From Mesorhizobium sp. BR1-1-16 (GTDB lineage: Bacteria; Pseudomonadota; Alphaproteobacteria; Rhizobiales; Kaistiaceae), in assembly GCF_020165495.1 (NCBI RefSeq), contig NZ_JAIUIE010000001.1, forward strand, positions 620,001 to 684,000: a DNA stretch of 64,000 nt. The letters are read 5' to 3'. This document shows, one piece after another, positions 1 through 8,477 of this stretch; the first letter of the stretch is position 1, and each line of letters begins with the position of its first letter. The notes beneath the pieces are model-generated. The model saw nothing but the letters and a program-made list of their open reading frames with translations. It did not search any database and was not told the origin of the DNA. A program made the position numbers and the translations under genes.

Positions 1-17
1 CGAGCGAGCCCGCCCGA

Positions 18-1673
18 TTATTTCGCCGCGAAAACCTTGGAAATCACTGCCTGGGCGTCCGTCTGCACCTCCTTCAGATGCTCCGCGCTCAGGAAGCTCT
101 CGGCATAGATCTTGTAGACCTCTTCCGTTCCCGAGGGGCGCGCGGCGAACCAGCCGTTGCGGGTGACCACCTTTACGCCGCCGATCGGTTCGTCATTGCC
201 GGGCGCGCGCGTCAGCCTTGCCTCGATGGGCTCGCCGGCAAGTTCGGTCGCCTCGATCCTGACGGGATCGAGCTTCGAAAGCAGGGCCTTCTGCTCGCCG
301 GTCGCCGGCGCATCGATGCGCGCATAGAAGGACTGGCCGAGATCAGCGGTTTCCGAGGCATAAAGCTGGCTCGGGTCCATGCCGGTGCGCGCGGTGATCT
401 CCGCGGCGAGCAAGCCCATGATGATGCCGTCCTTGTCGGTGGTCCACACGGAGCCGTCGCGGCGCAGGAACGAAGCTCCCGCGCTCTCCTCGCCGCCGAA
501 GGCGAGCGTGCCCTCGATCAGCCCCTTGCTGAACCACTTGAAGCCGACCGGCACCTCGACCAGCCGCCGGCCCAGCTTGGCGACGACGCGATCGATCATG
601 CCGCTGGAGACCGCGGTCTTGCCGATGCCGCTGGCGCTGTCCCATTCCGGCCGGTTGGCGCAGAGATAAGCGACCGACGCCGCCAGGAAGGCGTTCGGGT
701 TCATCAGCCCGCCTGATGGCGTGACGATCCCGTGCCGGTCGGCATCGGTGTCATTGGCGAAGGCCACGTCGAACCGGTCGCGAAGGGCGATCAGCGGCGC
801 CATCGCATAGGGCGACGAGCAGTCCATCCGGATCTTGCCGTCCCAGTCGGCCGTCATGAAGGCAAAGGTCTGGTCGACGACGTCGTTGACCACGGTTGCG
901 TCGATGCCATAGCGCTCGATGACGGGCTGCCAGTAATGGACCGCCGCGCCGCCGAGGGGATCGATGCCGATCCTGACGCCTGCACTGCGGATCGCCTCCA
1001 TGTCGACGACATTGACGAGGTCCGCGACATAGGGCGTCACGAAGTCATAAGGATGGATGCATGCCGCCTTGCGAGCGCGCTCATAGGGCATGCGGAGGAC
1101 GCCTTCGAGCTTGGCGAGCAGCAAGGCGTTGGCCTGCTTGCCGATCCAGCCGGTGACGTCGACATCCGCCGGCCCGCCATTGGTCGGGTTGTATTTGAAG
1201 CCGCCTTCATCGGGCGGATTGTGGGACGGGCTGATGACGATCCCATCGGCCAGGCCCTCGGTGCGGCCGCGGTTATAGGTCAGGATCGCATGCGAGATGA
1301 CGGGTGTCGGCGTATAGCCGCCCGCGGCGTCGATCATCGTCTCGACGCCGTTCGCGGCGAGCACCTCGATGGCGCTTGTCTGGGCCGCTTCCGAAAGCGC
1401 GTGACTGTCCATGCCAAGAAACAGCGGGCCGGTGATCCCGGCCTGGCGGCGATAAAGGCAGACCGCCTGCGTGATCGCCAGGATGTGCCATTCGTTGAAA
1501 GCGGCGGCAAATGCTGAGCCGCGGTGGCCAGACGTGCCGAACGAGACCTTCTGCGTCGCAATCTCGGCGTCGGGAGTCAGGGCGAAATAGGCCGTCATCA
1601 GGCGGGGAATGTTAGCCAGCATGGCGCGAGGGACGGGCTTTCCGGCGAGTGGGCTCAATCTCGTGTCCGACAT
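18..1673 (-). CDS. pgm: Phosphoglucomutase, alpha-D-glucose phosphate-specific
   Basis: 551 aa. It interconverts glucose 1-phosphate and glucose 6-phosphate in the cytoplasm, linking glycolysis to glycogen, exopolysaccharide and sugar-nucleotide synthesis. The phosphoserine loop ISPSHNPP lies near residues 147-154, with Ser150 the likely phospho-acceptor. The metal loop NDTDADRHG is near residue 310, the sugar-binding loop GGEESAGASF near 395, and the phosphate-binding RPSGTE lies close to the C-terminus. Length and motif set fit the E. coli Pgm type rather than the ManB/PgmA type. ATG at 1673 is the natural start. The gene is followed, on the same strand, by the window edge. The 147-bp gap to the Wsp operon suggests separate transcription. 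Confidence 0.95.
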   Translation of the reverse strand: MSDTRLSPLAGKPVPRAMLANIPRLMTAYFALTPDAEIATQKVSFGTSGHRGSAFAAAFNEWHILAITQAVCLYRRQAGITGPLFLGMDSHALSEAAQTSAIEVLAANGVETMIDAAGGYTPTPVISHAILTYNRGRTEGLADGIVISPSHNPPDEGGFKYNPTNGGPADVDVTGWIGKQANALLLAKLEGVLRMPYERARKAACIHPYDFVTPYVADLVNVVDMEAIRSAGVRIGIDPLGGAAVHYWQPVIERYGIDATVVNDVVDQTFAFMTADWDGKIRMDCSSPYAMAPLIALRDRFDVAFANDTDADRHGIVTPSGGLMNPNAFLAASVAYLCANRPEWDSASGIGKTAVSSGMIDRVVAKLGRRLVEVPVGFKWFSKGLIEGTLAFGGEESAGASFLRRDGSVWTTDKDGIIMGLLAAEITARTGMDPSQLYASETADLGQSFYARIDAPATGEQKALLSKLDPVRIEATELAGEPIEARLTRAPGNDEPIGGVKVVTRNGWFAARPSGTEEVYKIYAESFLSAEHLKEVQTDAQAVISKVFAAK

Positions 1674-1820
1674 TTCGTTGTCCCTGCGATCGCGTCCTGG
1701 AGCAAATAGATCGGCATCCTAGCCGCTCAAGATGAAGGCCGCATCTCATTTGCCATGAGCGCTCACGCAATGGCATGAGGCGTATCGGAGGTTGCGCGAC
1801 CCGCCGGTCTCCCAGTCCGC

Positions 1821-2831
1821 CTAGATGTTGGAAAGCTCGACCCGGGCCCGCCCGGCCGATTTGGCGCGGAAGAGGGCAAGGTCCGCAGCATTGATGACGC
1901 TCTCGGGCGTAAGCCCCTCATGGGGTGTCACCGTGGCGACGCCGGCGCTGATCGTCAGGTAGCTGTCCCCATGGGCAATGGCGAGATCGCGCACCCTTTG
2001 AACGAGACGTTCGGCCGCCATTCCGGCCGCTTCGAGCGGCGTATCGAGCAGAACGATGATGAACTCCTCGCCGCCGAACCGCGCCGCGAGGTCTGCGGGA
2101 CGGCTGGCGCCGCTCTGGATGACGCCGGCAACCTTCTTCAGGACTTCATCGCCCGCGAGGTGTCCATAGGTATCGTTGTAGCGCTTGAAATAGTCGACAT
2201 CGATCATGATGAGCGACATCTGCGTACCGGTGCGCGCCGCGCGCCGCCATTCCGCCTGGATATACTCATCGAAGTAGCGCCGGTTGCCGAGACCGGTCAG
2301 CCCGTCGATCCGCGTCAGCCGCTCGAGTTCCAGATTGGCGATCATCAGCTGGCGCTGGCTTTCCCGGAGAGCGGCATAGGCAGCATCGCGCTGGACGTGG
2401 TCGAGATAGGCGCGCGTGTGATAGCGGATGCGCGCGATGAGTTCGACCCGGTCGGGGAGCTTGACCAGATAGTCGTTGGCGCCGGCCTGAAACGCTTCGC
2501 TCTTGGTGGTCGGGTCCTCCTTCGTGGAGAGCACGATGACCGGAACGGCGTGCGTCGTCGCCCTGCCGCGATATTGCCGTACGAGATCCAGCCCGTCGAT
2601 GCCGGGCATCACGAGGTCCTGAAGGATGACCGTCGGCTTGACTTCGTCCGCGACGCGCAGGGCATCGAGCGGATTAGTGCAGTAGTGGAAGTCGAGATCC
2701 GCTTCTCCCGCGAGGGCGCGCCGCACCGCCTCGCAGACCAGCACCTGATCGTCGACCAGCAGGACCATGGAATTGTAGCTCTCAGCCGGCGCAAGCGATG
2801 GTGCCGCGGCCGCCTCTGATTGGCCAGTCAT
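1821..2831 (-). CDS. wspR: WspR-like response regulator with GGDEF diguanylate cyclase domain
   Basis: 336 aa when started at the ATG at 2831, 11 bp after the cheB/wspF stop; a longer reading frame upstream only runs through wspF antisense sequence and is rejected. REC domain about residues 22-140 with phospho-acceptor Asp72 (context LQDLVMPG), then a helical linker, then GGDEF domain about 172-333 with active-site GGEEF at 253-257. RPAD at 244-247 matches the RxxD inhibitory site at the correct spacing of five residues before GGEEF, so the enzyme should be product-inhibited. Expected output of the Wsp pathway: when phosphorylated by the hybrid CheA it would make cyclic di-GMP. Last gene of the operon. 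Confidence 0.93.
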   Translation of the reverse strand: MTGQSEAAAAPSLAPAESYNSMVLLVDDQVLVCEAVRRALAGEADLDFHYCTNPLDALRVADEVKPTVILQDLVMPGIDGLDLVRQYRGRATTHAVPVIVLSTKEDPTTKSEAFQAGANDYLVKLPDRVELIARIRYHTRAYLDHVQRDAAYAALRESQRQLMIANLELERLTRIDGLTGLGNRRYFDEYIQAEWRRAARTGTQMSLIMIDVDYFKRYNDTYGHLAGDEVLKKVAGVIQSGASRPADLAARFGGEEFIIVLLDTPLEAAGMAAERLVQRVRDLAIAHGDSYLTISAGVATVTPHEGLTPESVINAADLALFRAKSAGRARVELSNI

Positions 2832-2842
2832 GCTGCCTCTCT

Positions 2843-3862
2843 TCAGAAGGATCGCATGCTGGCTTCGACGAGCCGGCCGGCGATCGCATGGAGTGGGAGA
2901 ATTTCGGCCGCCGCAGCGAGCGCGGCAGCCGCTTTCGGCATCCCGTAGACGGCGCTGGTCGCCTTGTCCTGTGCAATCGTCAAATGATGACGATCTCGAA
3001 GCATTTTCAGGCCCTTGGCTCCATCCCTGCCCATTCCGGTCAACAATACGCCACACAATTCGCCGCGCCACCGTCGTGCCGCGCTCTCGAAGAAGACATC
3101 GACGGATGGGCGATAGGGATAGTCGCGTGGCTCGGACGTATAGCCGAGTTCGCCGGTCGATTTGAAGATGAGATGATCGCTCGTCGCCGCGACCAATACG
3201 ACGCCCGTCTCCGGCCGGTCCCCTTCCTCGGCGGTTCTGACACCAAGCGCTGTCTGTTGCCCGAGCCATGACGCGAGGCCGGGCGCGAATTTCGCGTCGA
3301 CATGCTGGACCAGCACGAGCGCCGCTCCGAAATTGCCCGGCAGCCCGCCAAGAACCGCGGCGACGGCGGCGGGGCCGCCGGCCGAGGCGCCGATCGCAAC
3401 GAGCTTCCGCGCGGTGCCGGTCTCCCGGCGGAGCGGATCATGTGTCGCCCGCGATGGCCGGCCGTCGCCAGTCAGCTTCCGGATCGTGGTGATCTTCGAG
3501 AGCAGCAGCGCCGCCTGTTCGGCGAGATCGCCATTCGGGCGGACAGCTGGAATGTCCACCACATCGAGCGCTCCGTAGCCCATGGCGTCGTAGACGCCGG
3601 CGACATTCGCATCGATGCTTGCCGTGACCAGGAGGATCGGGCAGGGCGTTTCGGTCATGATCCGCCGCGTTGCCTCGACGCCATCCATCTCGGGCATCGT
3701 GAGGTCCATCAACACGAGATCCGGCAGGTCGCGCCGGCAGGCCTCGACCGCCTCGCGTCCATTGGCGGCCGTCCAGGCCAGCTGATGTTCCGGCGTTGTC
3801 GCAATCAGCCGTCGCAGCAATTCGACAGCCATCGGAAGGTCATTGACGATCGCGATTCTCAT
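2843..3862 (-). CDS. wspF: WspF-like CheB, receptor glutamate methylesterase
   Basis: 339 aa. N-terminal REC domain (about 1-120; phospho-acceptor Asp53 in LMDLTMPEMDG) and C-terminal CheB methylesterase domain (about 152-339). The catalytic triad is visible as Ser160 (IGASAGG), His187 (LVQHVD) and Asp280 (GMGRDG). The N-terminus reads IAIVNDLPMAVE, with ND where most REC domains have DD; this is characteristic of WspF proteins. It removes methyl groups from the WspA receptor and so lowers kinase signalling; in Pseudomonas, loss of WspF locks the pathway on. It follows wspE by 31 bp. Confidence 0.93.
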   Translation of the reverse strand: MRIAIVNDLPMAVELLRRLIATTPEHQLAWTAANGREAVEACRRDLPDLVLMDLTMPEMDGVEATRRIMTETPCPILLVTASIDANVAGVYDAMGYGALDVVDIPAVRPNGDLAEQAALLLSKITTIRKLTGDGRPSRATHDPLRRETGTARKLVAIGASAGGPAAVAAVLGGLPGNFGAALVLVQHVDAKFAPGLASWLGQQTALGVRTAEEGDRPETGVVLVAATSDHLIFKSTGELGYTSEPRDYPYRPSVDVFFESAARRWRGELCGVLLTGMGRDGAKGLKMLRDRHHLTIAQDKATSAVYGMPKAAAALAAAAEILPLHAIAGRLVEASMRSF

Positions 3863-3893
3863 GGGCTCGCTCCTTGCCAGGCCACGCTTCGCA

Positions 3894-6146
3894 TCATTCC
3901 GATGCCTCTCCGATCAGATCCGCGACGGCATGAACCAATGTCTCGTCGTGAAAGCTCCCCTTGGTGAGGTAGTAGTCCGCTCCGGCGTCGAGGCCGCGCC
4001 GGCGGTCTTCCTCGCGGTCCTTGTAGGAAACGATCATCACCGGAAGGGCGCCGAGGCGGCCGTCCTGCTTGATCAGTGTTACCAGTTCGATCCCGTCCAT
4101 GCGCGGCATGTCGACATCGGTGACCACCAGGTCGAAACTGCCGGCGCGAACGGCGTTCCAGCCGTCCATCCCGTCGACCGCAACCTCGACCTCATAGCCG
4201 TGATGGTCCAGCAGCTTGCGCTCGAGTTCGCGGACCGTGAGCGAATCGTCGACAACGAGAACGCGCTTGCGCCGCCGCTCGCCGCTCATTGCAGCGCTGC
4301 GCTGCAACGTGCGCAGCCGTCCCGAGCCCGAGAGCTTCTCCGCCGAGCGGACCAGATCGTCGATATCGATGATCAGGACCGGCGAGCCATCCTCCATGAG
4401 GGCGGCGGCGCTGACATCCTTGACCTTGGAGAGGCGCGGATCGAGCGGACGCACGACGAGCTCCCGTTCGCCGAGAAAGCGATCGACGATCAGACCATAC
4501 GAGTCCTCGCCTTCGCCGACTACGACGACCGCGAGATCGCCATCGCCCGCCTGCGCTTCTCCGCGCTCAAGAAGTTCATGCGCCGTGATGAGCCCGATCT
4601 GGCGCGTACCGAAGCGGAAATGCGGCCGTCCGACCAGGAGTTCGATCGCGTCGCGCGGCAGGCGCAAGGTGCGCGTGATGCCGGCGAGCGGAAATGCGTA
4701 GGGCTCATCGGCAATCTCGACGAGCAGGGTCCGCACCACCGAGAGGGTGAGGGGAAGTTGCAGCTGAAACTGCGTGCCCGCGCCCGGCTGCGTCGTGACG
4801 CTGGCGACGCCGCGCACCTGCTTGGCCATGCTCTGGACCGCATCGAGCCCGACGCCCCGGCCGGAAATGTCGCTGACGGTCGGCTTCATCGAGAAGCCGG
4901 GCAGGAACAGGAATTCGAGCAGTTCCGCCTCGCTGAGGCGTTCGGCGGTCTCTTCGCTCGTCAGTGCCCGCGCGACGACGGCGCGGCGGAGCCGGTCGAG
5001 ATCGACGCCGCGCCCATCATCGGCGACGATAATCTGCAACAGGCCGGCATTGTGGCGGGCTTCGAGGCGGATCACGCCTTCCGGGGGCTTGCCGGCAGCT
5101 ACTCGTTCCTCGGGCATTTCGAGGCCGTGGTCGACGGCGTTGCGCAGCAGATGGCCGAGCGGCGCATCGAGCTGGTCGAGAATGTCGCGGTCGATACTGT
5201 TGGAGCCGCCGACGATCTCAAGACTGACGTCCTTGCCCAGTGCGCGGCCGAGATCGCGCACCATGCGCGAATAATGGCGCACGCCATCCTCGAAGGGGCG
5301 CATCCGGCTTTGGAGGGTCTCGGCATAGAGCCGATTGGCAAGGTCCGTCCCGCGGCGGTCGATGGTGTCGAGTTCGGCGAGGCGCTCGGCAAGAAAATCG
5401 CGGCTGTCGGCCAGCCGGTCCAGCACCTCGGCGAATGCCTGGCCAACCCGAGGGTCGCTGCCCTGCGGCGGCAGCGTCGCGCGGAGATCGTCGACGGCTT
5501 TGGCCAGGGCCAAATGGTGACGCTTCAGGCGGAGCAGGGCATCGGCGAAAGGCCGGAGGCGGCGCGCCTCCATCAGCGATTCCCCTGCCAGCCCCAGCAG
5601 GCGGGTCATGCCTTCGGCCGTGATCCGGACGATCCGGTCCGAACTGACGGCGGTCGGCGAAGCCTCGCTGAACGCAGCCTCCGATGCGGCGTTTCGCTCG
5701 GCGGCCGGCATCGGCGCCAAAGCTCCTGGGTGTTGGTCTAGGTCGGGGGCATCGGAGCTCGACGCCAGTTCAAGCTGACGCTCGAAATCGACGACGGCTG
5801 GGAGGGCCGCATCGCCGCCTTCCGGCGCTCCGGATGCGACCAAACCCAGCAGATCGACGCCTTTCAGCAGGATGTCGATGTGATCGCGGCGAAGGCGAAG
5901 CTGGCCGTGCTGCGCGGCGACGAGACACTCCTCCATGGCATGCGCAACGCGGACGGCGGGGGCCAGATCGATGATCCGAGCGGCGCCCTTCAGCGAATGG
6001 GCCGCGCGCATGCAGGCCTCGAGCTGAGGGGCGGCAACGGGATCCCGCTCAAGCGCGAGAAGCCCGTCCGTCAGGGCCTGCGATTGCGATTGCAGCTCGG
6101 CGCGGAACAGATCAAGCAGCGAGAACTGGCTGAGATCTTCGCTCAC
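3894..6146 (-). CDS. wspE: WspE-like hybrid CheA histidine kinase with C-terminal receiver
   Basis: 750 aa. Hpt domain at the N-terminus with phospho-acceptor His50 in RAAHSLKGAARI, then dimerisation and HATPase domain with N box LLRNAVDHGLE and G boxes DDGRGVDL and SGRGVGLDAV, a CheW-like regulatory domain, and a C-terminal receiver with Asp677 (context VTDVDMPRMDG). This domain order is that of WspE. It should autophosphorylate in response to the WspA receptor array and pass phosphate to WspR and WspF. The start overlaps the stop of wspD by 4 bp, which implies translational coupling. Confidence 0.94.
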   Translation of the reverse strand: MSEDLSQFSLLDLFRAELQSQSQALTDGLLALERDPVAAPQLEACMRAAHSLKGAARIIDLAPAVRVAHAMEECLVAAQHGQLRLRRDHIDILLKGVDLLGLVASGAPEGGDAALPAVVDFERQLELASSSDAPDLDQHPGALAPMPAAERNAASEAAFSEASPTAVSSDRIVRITAEGMTRLLGLAGESLMEARRLRPFADALLRLKRHHLALAKAVDDLRATLPPQGSDPRVGQAFAEVLDRLADSRDFLAERLAELDTIDRRGTDLANRLYAETLQSRMRPFEDGVRHYSRMVRDLGRALGKDVSLEIVGGSNSIDRDILDQLDAPLGHLLRNAVDHGLEMPEERVAAGKPPEGVIRLEARHNAGLLQIIVADDGRGVDLDRLRRAVVARALTSEETAERLSEAELLEFLFLPGFSMKPTVSDISGRGVGLDAVQSMAKQVRGVASVTTQPGAGTQFQLQLPLTLSVVRTLLVEIADEPYAFPLAGITRTLRLPRDAIELLVGRPHFRFGTRQIGLITAHELLERGEAQAGDGDLAVVVVGEGEDSYGLIVDRFLGERELVVRPLDPRLSKVKDVSAAALMEDGSPVLIIDIDDLVRSAEKLSGSGRLRTLQRSAAMSGERRRKRVLVVDDSLTVRELERKLLDHHGYEVEVAVDGMDGWNAVRAGSFDLVVTDVDMPRMDGIELVTLIKQDGRLGALPVMIVSYKDREEDRRRGLDAGADYYLTKGSFHDETLVHAVADLIGEASE

Positions 6147-6757
6147 GCGATGCTCCGATCGAGCGTATCGAGAACGAGTTGATCATCGAGCCGGCCGACG
6201 CTGCGTCCCTGCCAACTGATCATGGCCGTCGCGAAGCGCGCGGCTGCCTTGCCGATGGTGGCCGGCGTCGCCGTGAGGTCGGCCTCCGCATAGCGGTGAA
6301 TGCCGTGCACTTCGTCGACCGGGAAGGCCAGACGGCGTCCCTCGCGGCCGATGACGACGATGCGCGCGAAGGTCTTGATGCGGTCACTGCGCTGGCTAGA
6401 TGGGCCATCGCCGATGCCCAGCAGCGCCGCCAGTGACACGCAGACCAGCAGCTCGCCGCGCACATTGACGATGCCAAGCAGCATGTCGTCGCGCCGATGC
6501 GGCAGCGAGTGGATGCGTCTCGGTTCGGCGATCTCATGGAAGAGGGCGGTCGACAACGCCAGCCACTCCGCGCCGATGCGGAAGATCACGACGGTCTGAT
6601 CAGCTGAGGCGGAATCGGCAACCCTATTGGAGACGGCAGCGGTGTCAGCAAAATGGCGCGCCCAGTCCTCGCGATAGCCAGGCGGCAAGGGGCGGTCGAG
6701 CAGGCTGCTCGCGCTGGCGCCAGCCTTTCTCTCTGCCGGTTCGGAATCGCCGCTCAT
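6143..6757 (-). CDS. wspD: WspD-like CheW coupling protein
   Basis: 204 aa. An N-terminal extension of about 45 residues precedes a single CheW domain with typical stretches FRIGAEWLALST, LLGIVNVRGELLVCVSL and RIVVIGREGRRLAFPVDEV. CheW proteins bridge receptors and the CheA kinase at the inner membrane array. The Wsp operon has two CheW proteins, and this is the longer second one between the CheR and CheA genes, as in wspD of Pseudomonas. It overlaps both neighbours by 4 bp (ATGA junctions). Confidence 0.9.
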   Translation of the reverse strand: MSGDSEPAERKAGASASSLLDRPLPPGYREDWARHFADTAAVSNRVADSASADQTVVIFRIGAEWLALSTALFHEIAEPRRIHSLPHRRDDMLLGIVNVRGELLVCVSLAALLGIGDGPSSQRSDRIKTFARIVVIGREGRRLAFPVDEVHGIHRYAEADLTATPATIGKAAARFATAMISWQGRSVGRLDDQLVLDTLDRSIA

Positions 6758-7992
6758 GGCGCACGGCTCCTCTTCTCGATCCGCGCCAGCCGGTTGTTCA
6801 TCATCTTGGCGCTGGTAACGTCACCCTGACGTTGCAGCAGCAGCGCCAGATGCGCCAGCGTTTCGCGATGATCAGGCGCCAGGTAGAGCGTCTTGCGATA
6901 GTTCTCGATGGCGAGGGCAGGCTCTCCAGCTGCGTCATGCGCGAGGCCCAGCAGGTAATAGACATCCGCAGTGGGCCCGAAACGATCGATATGCTGGCCA
7001 GCCGCTGCCTTTGCTTCGTTCAGCTGTCCGGCATTGGCTGCGCGCTCGATCGCTGCCAGGCTGGTTTTGGCAGGATCCGTCGCGGCGTCCAGATGAGGGG
7101 CGATGTCTCGGCGCCGCTGGATCGGCCGGGTAACGGCCGGTGCGGACCGCCGCGGCGGAAGCTTCGCCCTCGGCGGCGGCACTGCTTCTGGCCGCAAAAC
7201 CGTCTCGGCGCTCTGCTTCAGGAAGGCGAACGCCATCGGCATGCGTGCCGAAACAAAGCCGCACAGCGTCGGAAGGCTCGACTCCGCCGGACCGACCAGC
7301 AGCATGCCGCCCGGCGCGAGAAGCTGGCGGAGGCGCCCCAGAGCTCGTTCCTGGCGCGTGCGGTCGAAATAGATCAGGAGGTTTCGGCAGAACACGATGT
7401 CATAGGATTCCGGTGCGACAGGCACGGCAACGTCGAAAAGGTTGGCCGCGCGGAACGTGACCTGTTCCCGCACCGCTGCAATGGGACGATAGCCACCTGG
7501 CACGGCCTCGCAGAAGCGTCCGCGAAAGGCCAGATCCTCGCCGCGAAACGAATTGCGGCCGAAGACGGCACGCTCCGCTTCGGCGATGTTGCGCGTCGAG
7601 ACGTCGATGCCCTCGACGCGAAAGTCCAAACGCGAGAAGCCGGCATCAAACATCGCCATCGCCGCCGAATAGGGCTCCTCGCCGGTCGAGCAGGGCAGGC
7701 TGAGAATGCGGATCGGCTGACCCGGCCGACGGTTCGCCCGCACATGACGCACCATCGCGGCGAAGGCCTCGCGGTCGCGGAAGAACCAAGTCTCCGGGAT
7801 GACGACGGCGTTGATCAACTCCTGCAATTCGTGGCGCGATTCCGTCACAAGGCGCCAGTAAGCCGCGGGTTCTGCAATCTGCGTCGCCGCCATGCGCTGT
7901 TTGAGGGCGAACTGGATGACGGAGCCGCTGACCGAGTCTGCATTCATCCCGATCGTGTCGCGGAGCAGCCTCTCGATGTCGGCCGTGATCAT
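6754..7992 (-). CDS. wspC: WspC-like CheR methyltransferase with TPR repeats
   Basis: 412 aa. The first 270 residues are a CheR SAM-dependent methyltransferase: the PETWFFRD motif is near residue 69, the SAM-binding LSLPCSTGEEPYSAAM near 98, and DIVFCRNLLIYFD near 200. After a Pro/Arg-rich linker (about 270-300) the C-terminal part contains TPR-like helices (YYLLGLAHDAAGEPALAIENYRKTLYL and the following repeat). It should methylate receptor glutamates on WspA and oppose WspF. A CheR-TPR fusion in this position is the signature of WspC. It is coupled to wspB and wspD through 4-bp overlaps. Confidence 0.93.
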   Translation of the reverse strand: MITADIERLLRDTIGMNADSVSGSVIQFALKQRMAATQIAEPAAYWRLVTESRHELQELINAVVIPETWFFRDREAFAAMVRHVRANRRPGQPIRILSLPCSTGEEPYSAAMAMFDAGFSRLDFRVEGIDVSTRNIAEAERAVFGRNSFRGEDLAFRGRFCEAVPGGYRPIAAVREQVTFRAANLFDVAVPVAPESYDIVFCRNLLIYFDRTRQERALGRLRQLLAPGGMLLVGPAESSLPTLCGFVSARMPMAFAFLKQSAETVLRPEAVPPPRAKLPPRRSAPAVTRPIQRRRDIAPHLDAATDPAKTSLAAIERAANAGQLNEAKAAAGQHIDRFGPTADVYYLLGLAHDAAGEPALAIENYRKTLYLAPDHRETLAHLALLLQRQGDVTSAKMMNNRLARIEKRSRAP

Positions 7993-8453
7993 ATCGCCGC
8001 CCCGCTGTCTTGAAACAGGATGGCGCGGATTTCAGCCGTCAACAGCGCTTCGGCGCGGATCCACTGGATGAGCCCTTCGGCATCGGCGGCGACTGGGCCG
8101 AGATAGGCGGGGGTGCCCGCCTCGACACCCGTCGGGACGAAATCTGACGCTGGCCGGGATACCGTCTCGACCACGTGTTCGGCGCAAAGGGCGAGGCGGC
8201 GATCCGTCCCTTCGGCAGATGGATATCGGATGAGGATGATCCGCGTGCTCATGACCGTGGCCGATGGTCGCCCGACGGCGAGGCTCGAAAGATCGATGAG
8301 CGGGACGGGCGCGCCATGATAGTTGATCACGCCGACGACGCCGTGCGGCGCGCCGGGCAGTGCCTTCGCTTCCATGAAGGGCAGAATCTGCTCGATCTGG
8401 TCGGCGTCGAGAACATAGCGGTCCTTGCCGACGCGGAACATCAGGAACAGCAT
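7989..8453 (-). CDS. wspB: WspB-like CheW coupling protein
   Basis: 154 aa, essentially one CheW domain: LFLMFRVGKDRYVLDADQIEQILPF at the N-terminus (residues about 2-26), then GVVGVINYHGAPVPLIDLSSL. It is the first, shorter CheW of the operon, immediately downstream of the receptor gene (24-bp gap) and overlapping wspC by 4 bp. It should couple the WspA receptor to the WspE kinase. Confidence 0.9.
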   Translation of the reverse strand: MLFLMFRVGKDRYVLDADQIEQILPFMEAKALPGAPHGVVGVINYHGAPVPLIDLSSLAVGRPSATVMSTRIILIRYPSAEGTDRRLALCAEHVVETVSRPASDFVPTGVEAGTPAYLGPVAADAEGLIQWIRAEALLTAEIRAILFQDSGAAI

Positions 8454-8477
8454 GCGCGGACCCTCGCTCTCGCTCGT

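Noticed and set aside
2832-3269. N-terminal extension of the WspR frame up to 3269
   Set aside because: It lies antisense-free but out of frame inside wspF, is Arg-rich, and the family start is the ATG at 2831.
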